From Talpa occidentalis (taxonomy: Eukaryota; Chordata; Mammalia; Eulipotyphla; Talpidae), in contig NW_023604861.1 in assembly GCF_014898055.3 (NCBI RefSeq), positions 81,812,399 to 81,876,398 on the forward strand: a stretch of DNA of 64,000 bases, given 5' to 3'. The position numbers were made by a program, and so were the translations under genes. Below are positions 46,301 to 55,924 of the stretch, one piece after another. The notes under the pieces are model-generated. The model was not told the origin of the DNA and made no database searches. It saw only the letters and a program-made list of their open reading frames with translations. Within the stretch, counting starts at the first letter, position 1; every line of letters begins with the position of its first letter.

Positions 46301-49300
46301 GCGTGTATGAAAGTGCAATATAAATTCATGATAATAATTATGAGGTTTTTACCTAGGGTTCATTTTTGTATTTTATATCCCATCTTTTTCCAAATATATT
46401 CACAGCATACTTATTCAGCATACAGTAAGATTGTTGAAACAGGAATAATAAAGCAGAAACCAAAAAATGAGGGTTGACTATTTGATAGAATTCAGATTTG
46501 AAGCATTTTCTATGTACATTATTTTGTAAATCATCTTTTATATATTTTTTTAATTTTGATAAATTTCTTCATAAATTTTTTCACCTGTATCATTACTGAT
46601 TTTAAAATAGAGTCTCACCTAAGAGGCTGAACATGAGTGATTTTTTTTACCCTTACAAATAATAGGATATTGCCCCTAGTGTAGAGTTCTTTTCCACAGA
46701 CACTAAGCATTAGGACACTGTTGTCAGGCTACTAAAGTGAAGAAGACTATTCCCTGGAACATTAAGTCAAAATCTAGTAGACTCCCTCCAGCATCCTTCT
46801 CTTCTAAACTCTTAGCAAGGATATCTTTCTAAAGCAGAAATATAATGGTGTTACTTCTACTCCTCAATGTTCAGGGACATTTGGTGATAGTTAGGGGTTA
46901 TTGTTTTTTCTTATATGTGAGAGAGATATATGTGTGTGTGTGTGTTTGTGTGGAATTCCGATGTGAAAAAATAGATTCCGATATGGAAGAATAGAATTTG
47001 TCCATTTCTTCTAGATTATCCAGTTTATTAACATAAAGATGTTCATAGCAGTTTTTTCTGGTCCTCTGTATTTCTATGCAGATTGTTGTAATTTCTCCTC
47101 TTCTAATTCTATTTATTAGTTTTTTCCCTTTTTTCTTCTTTAGGCTAGCTATAGAGATTTGTCTGTATTATTTATCTTTTCAATGAACCAGCTGTGGTTT
47201 CACTGATTTTTTGAACTGACCTTTTGATTTTTTTTTTCCTGTTTTAATATATATATGTGTGTGTGGTTTTTGGTAGTCTCAAGGTTTCCATGTATATTAT
47301 TGTGGCATCTGCAAACAGTGATAGTTTTACTTATTCTTTCCCAGTTTGAATTTTTTTTATCTTTCTCTTGCCTAATTGCTCTAGCTGGGACTAATAATAC
47401 TATGTTGAGTAGCAGTGGTTTAATATATTCTTTTTCTAGTTCCTTAAGGTATAAGGCTAGGTTATTGAGCTATTTCTTGTTTCTTGATGTAGGCTTGTAT
47501 TACTACATACTTTTGTGTCCCATTGGTTCTGGTAGCTTGTGTCTTTGTTCATCTCCAGTATTGTTAAATTTCACCTCTGATTTCCTTGGTAACCTAAAAG
47601 TTATTTGTAGCATGCTGTCTAGTCTCCCCATGTTTGAGATTTTTCCCTCTTTGTTCTTGTAGTTGATAGCTAGTTTGATATACCATTGTGATCAGAGAAG
47701 ATACTTGGTATACTTCAGTCTTCATAATTATATTGACACTTATTTTGTGACCCACCATGTCTATCCTGGAGAATATTCTATGTATACTCAGGTTTTTGGT
47801 GGTGAGGTGCCCTATAAATATCTGTTAAGCCCATGTGGTTTGATTCTTTATTTCAGGTGATTGTTTTCTTGTTGATGTTCTATCTAGTTGATCTGTCCAT
47901 TGGTGAAAGTTGGTCAATAACAATCCCAAGGGGTGGACTCTCTTCTACGTATCCTCTGTGTCACCTGTGTTTGTCTCTGATGTCCAAGTGGTGTTCCAGT
48001 TTTGCCCCAAGCCATAGATCTCTTTTTACATAGTGTACCTCTAATTAACTGATAGATGATCCTCTTGGGAGCAAAACAAAGAAACTCATCTGTTGCTATC
48101 TCAGCACATTTTAAAGTATGGTACCAAGTAAAGATGAATTGATAAATTCTACAGCTGTTTTCTATTAAATAATGAGTTTGTATGATTACTACATAAAAAA
48201 GGCTTGTATATGAAACACCTAATGGTAGGTGATAGCAAGTCTTAAATAATGGATTTTAATTTATTTTACTTAGTAAAGTAAGTGTTGTATATTATTAGTG
48301 AGGAGAATTATTCGGACATTTTTCTCCATTCTTTTCTGGTTTGGCTGAGCTCTAATATATTAACAGAAGTCTGGACAATAAGTGAAACATTAAAGATTTA
48401 AATCTTTTCTAATTAGCAGAGGCAGTGGACTAAATTTAATCAGTGCATTCTTATGTTTACCTTTAACACAAAAATTTAATTTTAAGTCTCGTAGCAAGTT
48501 TATCTGTTCTTTTTAACTCACAATTCTTTTTAAATTGCCAGTTGCCTGCTTTCTGTGAGATTTCATGTCTTATATATTACATATTTCTAGACCTCAAGAA
48601 ATCAATAAAGAAGAACTAGAGGGAAATAGCATGAGGTGTGGTAGAAAGCTTTCCAAAGATGGTGAAGTAAGTATGGGTCATATTCTCTTCATATTATACT
48701 ATTAAGGCAAGATACATGTTAAGTAACAAAGATGACAGCTGTCATAGCTCAGAAGAGCTTTTTTAGTACAGTTTCTCTTGCATTACCTCCTGGACCAGGT
48801 TCCTGATACATGGTAGTAATAATTAATTATTTGGCCTTACATGATAACTTTGTGGATCCAGATAAGAAATAGAGAAGAGGATTCCTCAGAAATTAAGATA
48901 AGTGGGCATCCCTGGTGGCGCAGAGGGTTGAGCGCAGCACTGTGAGGCTGTCTGCAGCCTCTGCAGTGCAGGTTTGATTCCCAGCCTGCCAGGGAGAAAC
49001 CCACATGGCGCAGCCGACCTCTCCTGCCTCGCCCGCTGCTCCCCTCAGCAGTGTCTTTGGTCCGTCTGCCTGTTATACTCCCCACTCTGTCTCTGATGAA
49101 TTCTCTCACCTTCCTGTGCCTCTGACTGTATCCCAGTTCTTGTATAAATAAATAAATCTTAAAAAAAAAACTCTTAAAAAAAAAAGAAATTAAGATAAGT
49201 AAGATGTTATATAGGAACTGTTACACAGTATTAAAAGTGATTTTTTTCTATTTTACAATTACCATAAATCAAAGACATTCAAACTCTGCTACCCACATTA

Positions 49301-52300
49301 ATAATGCTTTTTCCAGGGCCTCCCGGGTGGCGCAAGGGGTTAAGCATCAACACTATAAAGCTGTCTAAAGCCTGCAGAGGCAGGAGGAGGGACAGGGATC
49401 AAAGGGAGGAGGGAGGGAGGAGCACAGGGGACTGAGGTGATGGTGCACAGGTGCACTGGTGAAGGAAACCCCATGGCGAACTACACCTGAGGGGAGAGGA
49501 AGCAAATATTGTTCAAAAGTGAACAATGATGTAAAAAAAAATTAATATTAAAAAATAAATAAAAAACAAGCAAAGCCATTGCAGCACGAGTTCAATATCC
49601 GGCCAGGAAGGTGACCCACATGGTGCAGCAGACCTTTCCTGTCTCACCCATTGCTCCCCTCAGCAGTGTATTTCAGTCATTCTGCCTGTTCTGCTCCCTA
49701 CTCTGTCTCTGGTGAGTCCTCTCCTCTGGCACCTGCCCCCCGCACCTCTGGCCAGCACCCCAGCTCTTGTATACATAAATAAATAAATCTTTTTTTAAAA
49801 AGATTTAAATGTGTTTTACTGGAAACACATTTACTACCTAATATAAATGTGTTTTAGTGGAAAAAAAGTATTATGAAATAATGCTTTTGCTGTGTCCAAA
49901 AATTGTGATTTCTATTTGATTTTTTTAAAAAGCTGATTGTGTCTGAGTTGAATTTATTTTACAACCCACAATGGGACATGAACTACTTTTTTTTTTAATG
50001 CATACAAGAACTGTAGGGAACAGAACAGGCAGAACTGTAACAGGGTGTAAAAGGGGGGATTGTAACAGGGTGGTCCCCAGGAAAGGGGGAGGTTCCAGAT
50101 TCCCTGCCCCACCCAAGGGAGGGTGGAGCTGAGCAGGAAGAGGAGAAGCTGGAGAAGAGACTAAGGAAGGAAGGAAGCAGGATGGAGCCAGGAGACCTGA
50201 AAGAGGCACATGGAGCCTAGAGACATGTAAAGAAACTGCGCTTGTCTTTTGGTCGTGGACTGGGTGACACAGATGTGGGTGAGACCCGTGGGGAGGTGAC
50301 CATGGCAGCTTTTATCTTGATGTTGATTTTGCTCTTTTCCTTCCGGGCTTGTCCGGTTGTTTGTGACCCTTTTCTGTGGGTCCCCACTGGAAGATGCTTT
50401 AGACTTGTGGCAGGCTTTGGGGCCTTGCTCTGGGCCGACCCCATATGGATGGAGTTTTACCCACGAGGGGACGGGTAACTTTGGGTGCTTCATTTAGAAA
50501 CTAGACTCTTTGCCTTACCTGTATTGTTTCCTAGTTTTTATTAAAGTTCCTTCCCATTAAAGTGTCATATGTTTTGTGTTGATGCGGCGGATGGCAGAAC
50601 CCATTTAGAATAGGCAGGTTTGCGGGGTTTTTGGGCTGCCCCTCTCCCTGTCCTATAACAGAACTACTGAAATACACTGCTGAGGGGATCAGCGGGCGAG
50701 ACAGGAGAGGTCTGCTGCGCCATGTGGATTAGCTCCCTAGCTGGGGATGGAACTCAAGCCTCAGTGTCTGGCGATAGATGAATAGCACTGAGACTTAATC
50801 CCTGCACCACCAGGGAGGCCCAGGACATGAACTATTTTTTTAAAAATTCTATCCTAATTGTAATTTTCATCTTGAAAAAATATTCAGCCTAATGTAGATT
50901 ACCATTTTTCTCCACACTTTTCCTCATTCTATTTTTAATTTTTAAGTTATTTTATGTTTTTATGGATAGTTGTGATAAATTTTCAGAGTATGAAAGAGTA
51001 GTAGATGTCTCTCTACTCCTTGTTGCTTCCTGATATTATTCCTCCCTAATCATTGAACCACAACTCTTTTGAAGCATATGCACTGACTATAGCACTGACT
51101 ACCACCACTGTGGCCATCATTCACTGGCTCACTGTCTTTATCACTGCTCTTGTTATCATGCTTGGTGATAGCAGGGTCTGCGGTCCCTGACCTTCCTTCC
51201 CCCAGTGATCTTGTGGTCTGCTTTACCTCAGGTACTCATTCCTGTGAACGTAGCCTTAATTTCTTGCATTACTGATACACTCCCTTCAGAAATTCCCATT
51301 TCAAGCATCCTATTTTCAGACTCCTATTATCTTTCTAGCAGTTACCTCTACCTGGATTCCAACAATTTTTTAACCCCCTGGGATGTACATTACATTGTTC
51401 TCACTACCTTCTCCCCATCACCTCATTACATTCCTACTTCTTTCTTTACTTATATTTTACGTCCCTTCTTAAAATTGGTCCTTGACTTAACTCTGTCAAA
51501 CTTATCTGACTAAATCCCAGTCTTTTTAAATCCCAAATTTCCATTTACTCAGTGCTTGCTTCCAAATAGATGTGACTAAAGAAAAACATACTTCAGCAGG
51601 TTTCACTTGAATGTTTGTAACCACAAGCTTCAAATAAATCCTTAGTGCTTTGTGATGATCCTTTTTGCATCTCTCTAGTGAATTTGTCATTCCACTATTT
51701 GAGTAGATTTATTGTTCCACTATTTAAGTAATTCTCATACCTTGTTCTTAACTGATTGACTGAATTTGTCATTCCACTATTTGAGTGGATTTATTGTTCC
51801 ACTATTTAAATAATTCTCATACCTTGTTCTTAACTGGTTGACTTTTCTCTTCATTGGGAAAATAAAAGCAATAGGGAGAAAATCTGTACATCCTCCTACC
51901 AACAGTTCTACCAATCAACCTACATCTGTTGTCTTCTATCATAGTCTGTTCCCTCCCCTTGTGATGATTCCATCTGTTTCACCTCTTCAAAAGCTTTGCA
52001 CTACTAGCTGTTATCTCCCTCTCCTGCATCTTTAGTTTTTCTTTTCTACTGAATCATTCTCATTTGGCAAATAACATGCTGCAGCATCACCCATCTTAAA
52101 CCATATCCTGACCCTGCACTCCCTTTAAGCAAAACTCACTGAAAAAAGTTGCCTGTATTTGTTGTCTATACTTCCTGTTTTCTGATCCTCTCTTGAACAT
52201 TCCTTTGTCTCCAGTGATTTCTATATTGCCGAATCAAGGAGTTAGTTTTTAATTTTAGTTTTTTGTCTTGTAAAGCACTTGACAACATCACACATCTGTT

Positions 52301-55300
52301 CACTCCTTGGATATTTTCTCCATTTGACTTCAGAGACAGCAACTCTGCTTTCTTCCTATTTCATTAGCTGCTGCTTCTAACACTTTGCTAGATAATTCTC
52401 CTCTTTCTCCACAAATAATAGTGTGATTACATGTTCAGAACTTGGACAACTTCTCTATCTATGCTCACTCTTAAGTGATTTCATCTAGTCCTATGACTTT
52501 ACACTGATGACTCTTTACTACAGATTCATATATGCAACTACTCTCTTGACATCTTTCTTAGAGTACTGATAACATCTCAAATGTAATAGTCCAAGCTAAG
52601 CTCTTTGATTTTCATCCCCAAACTTCCTCTTTTCCAAGTATTTTCGAGCCTATAAATGTCCCCTCTGTTCATCCATTGCATAAGCTCCAAACTTTGTGTT
52701 TCTTCTTTCTTTCTTGCCACACCTGGCTTTCTAAATACAGTCTTAGCATGTCTACCATAACCACCCAAGTCTAAGGCACCATTATCACTTGCCTGGGCTT
52801 TTGTTGTAACCTCTTAACTGCCTTCCCTATTTTTATTCTTGCTCTTCTACATTCTATTTTTTACACAACAGTCAAAGTCATCTTTTTAAAATGCAAGTTA
52901 GAGCATGTCATTTCCTTCCCTAAAACTCTCCACTAGCCTCTGCTACATTTAGAAGAAATCCAAACTCTTCCTTACTGTGGACTATTCCACCCTATATTTT
53001 CTGGTCCCTAACTGATTCTCTGAGCTCTTCTTCAGAATCTGTCTCCCTCAGGTATTGTCCTAATTACATAGCCCTTCTTGCTGTTCCTAAAATATACCCA
53101 GCATGTTTTCATCTCCAGAACTTTATACTTGCTGTTCTCTGTCTAGGTCATACTCTCCCCAGATAGCTACCTAGTCTTCTTAGTTGACTCACCTAGCATG
53201 TCCTTAAAGAGACTTTCCTTGACTGTGTTTCTGAATCAGCAGACTCCCCAGTTGCTAGCTTCCCTTCTCTATCCTGTCATTCTTTCCTGGCATTCTACTG
53301 TGTTTTCTTCCATTGCATTCCAATTCATATATATTATTCGACTCTTCTCCTTTCACACAGACATAATATACATTCTACTAGTGCAGAAATGTCTTTACCT
53401 CTATTTCATCAATGCCTAGAGTAATGCCTGGTATATAATAAGTGCTCAACAGGTAACTAACTGGTGAACTAGTGCTGTATTCAGAGTGTCAACCTGACAC
53501 TTGAAACCCTAACTTTACTTTCCTGTACCACATAATGTCACCTAATAGCCTTTAATTGACTGTCAGGTGATAGATTAAACCAATTGTGAACATCATGATG
53601 GGATTTAAAACAATTCAATTGTTTATCTGTTGACCAGTTAATTAAGGTATTTTAACAGTATTTTTAAAGTAAGGTAGATATTAATGGGTTCTTATTATAT
53701 ACATTAGACTCCTAATCCCCTGTCTCCTAAGCTATATATACTTAGAGTTGCAGTGAGAAGTCATATTACTTATGATAGAATTATAGTTGGAGAGATAATG
53801 AAGCCGATCATGAAGAAGATATTAGGAAAAAACCTTAAGGAATAATAATCATAAACACTGCTTTCCTGGTTTTGATGTATATTAATTTGTATGGTAAACC
53901 TTATATATATTTACAGATATTTTCTGTGTGGTAAGTGACAAGGGAAAGCACAAATGAAAAGTTGGGATTCATGAGAGAAATATTTGCAATGAGTCAGAGA
54001 AAAAGAAATAGGTATTTTGAGCTTTTTTACTTTTGAATTGCTAATGTAATAAACTAAAATAAGTCTTTCTCTTTTGTATTTCTTAGTACTGCTGGCGGTG
54101 GACAGGTTTTAACTTTGGCTTTGACCTGCTTGTAACGTACACCAATCGATACATCATTTTCAAACGCAATACACTGAATCAGCCATGTAGTGGATCTGTC
54201 AGTTTACAACCGCGAAGGAGCATTGCATTTAGGTAGAGAAATCCCTACCCCATTCTTCCTGACTCCAGGGGAAAAAACCTTACCTTGATAATTTACACCA
54301 AAAACAATAGAACTTTGGTAAGAGACTGTTATATATATGAAAGTACAAGGAAATGATAAGGCTCCACTTCTATGAAATGTATAATAATCAAAATCATAAA
54401 ATCTGGAATGTCAGAGAAAAAGAACAGGCCAGGATATGAATGACCAAGTTGACACTGGGTGTGAAGCTGTTAACTTACTGCTATTCGTACCAAGTAAGAA
54501 GTTTAATATGTAGTGAACTATTTTCCAGGAAAACATTTCTGGTATTATTTTAAATTTTCTATAAGATTTGACCTATTGACTTTGACTGATAGTTGAGCTG
54601 GCCATCTTTTTCTGGGGAGGATACTAACAAATTGGAAAACAGCTTAATGAGCAAATTATTTAAAAGTCATATATTTATACTTATACCAAAATAAAAAAAT
54701 AATTCAAAATGAATCAAAGCATAAGAGCTAAAACTATAACTCTGAGGAGAAAGCCTAGGTTAAAAACTTCATGACAATGGATATGGAAATGGCAAGGATT
54801 TTTCCAATATGAGACCAACACACAAGCAAGACTCTTATGCATCAAAATATTAGCAGAGTGGAAGGATAACTTAAAATGGGAAAAAATTATTTGCTACCAT
54901 ACAGATGATAAGGAGATAGCATCCAGAATATATAGGGAATTCCTGAAACTACAAGACTTTTTTTTTTTTTTTTTTTTTGCATAGAAGAATGAGGGTGTAG
55001 GCCAGAGGTGTGGGGGTGAGGATTCACCAGAGACAGAGAGGGGAGCAAAACAGATTGATTTATCGAAATACACTGCTAAGGGGAGCAGCGGGTTAAGACA
55101 GGAGAGGTCTGCTGTGCCGTGTGGGTTAGCTCTCTGGCCAGGCATCGAACCCAGGTCGTAGTGATAGTGCTGAGTCTTAACCCAAAGGCCACCAGGGAGG
55201 TCCCCCAGAAAGACAACTTGATTAAAAAATGGACAAAGGACTTAAACATTTCTCAAAAAAAGATAACACAAATGGCCAATAAGTAGATGTCAGTGTCACT

Positions 55301-55893
55301 AATCATTAGGAAAATGCAAATCTAAACCACAGTGAGATATCACCTCACACCCATTTAGGGTGGCTATTATACAAAAAAACAAAAACTAACTTATTATTTT
55401 GGACCTTTGGGCATTGCTGGTGGGAATGTAAAATGGTGCATCATTTGGGGAAAATGGTATTGCATTTCCTCAAAAAACTAAATGGAATCACCATGTGATC
55501 AAGAAATTCCTCTTCTTAAGAAGGAATAAATTCTGACACATGCTACAACATGGATGAACCTTGAAGACATTATGCTAAGTGAAATAGGCCAGTAATGGGC
55601 CTCCCTGGTGGTGCAAGGGTTTAAGATGCAGCCACTGTAGTACAAGTCCCTGGCCAGGGAGCTACCCATATAGCGCAGCAGACCTCTCCTGACTCACCCG
55701 CTGCTCCCCTCAGTATATTTCAGTAAATCCGCCTGTTCTGCTCCCCGCTCTGTCTCTGGTGAATCCTCTCAACCCCCACCCCCACATCTCTGTTCTGTAC
55801 CCCAGTTCTTGTATGCATAAATAAATAAATGGATGGATGGAAGGGAGGGAGAAAGGGATGGGAGAGAGAGAAAGGAGGGAAAGAAGAGAGGGA

Positions 55894-55924
<31 letters not shown>

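Larger units (their letters stand above)
45648..48590. other. GMCL1 intron 10
   Basis: Unique AT-rich sequence to about 46900, a GT run at 46930-46952, then an L1 ORF2-derived block on the minus strand (46970-48040). Confidence 0.6.
48667..54086. other. GMCL1 intron 11
   Basis: Three SINEs, two of them interrupted by later insertions (48903-50821), an 82-bp tandem duplication (51680-51843) and a LINE-2 block (52440-53465). 50830-51670 is pyrimidine-rich and possibly older LINE-2; 53470-54060 has nothing recognised. Confidence 0.6.

Noticed and set aside
47255..47662. 135-residue plus-strand open frame
   Set aside because: Lies antisense in an L1 ORF2 fragment and is not conserved coding sequence.
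50242..50478. 78-residue frame inside the LTR at 50036
   Set aside because: LTRs rarely encode protein, it lacks a recognised domain, and no splice or start evidence exists.
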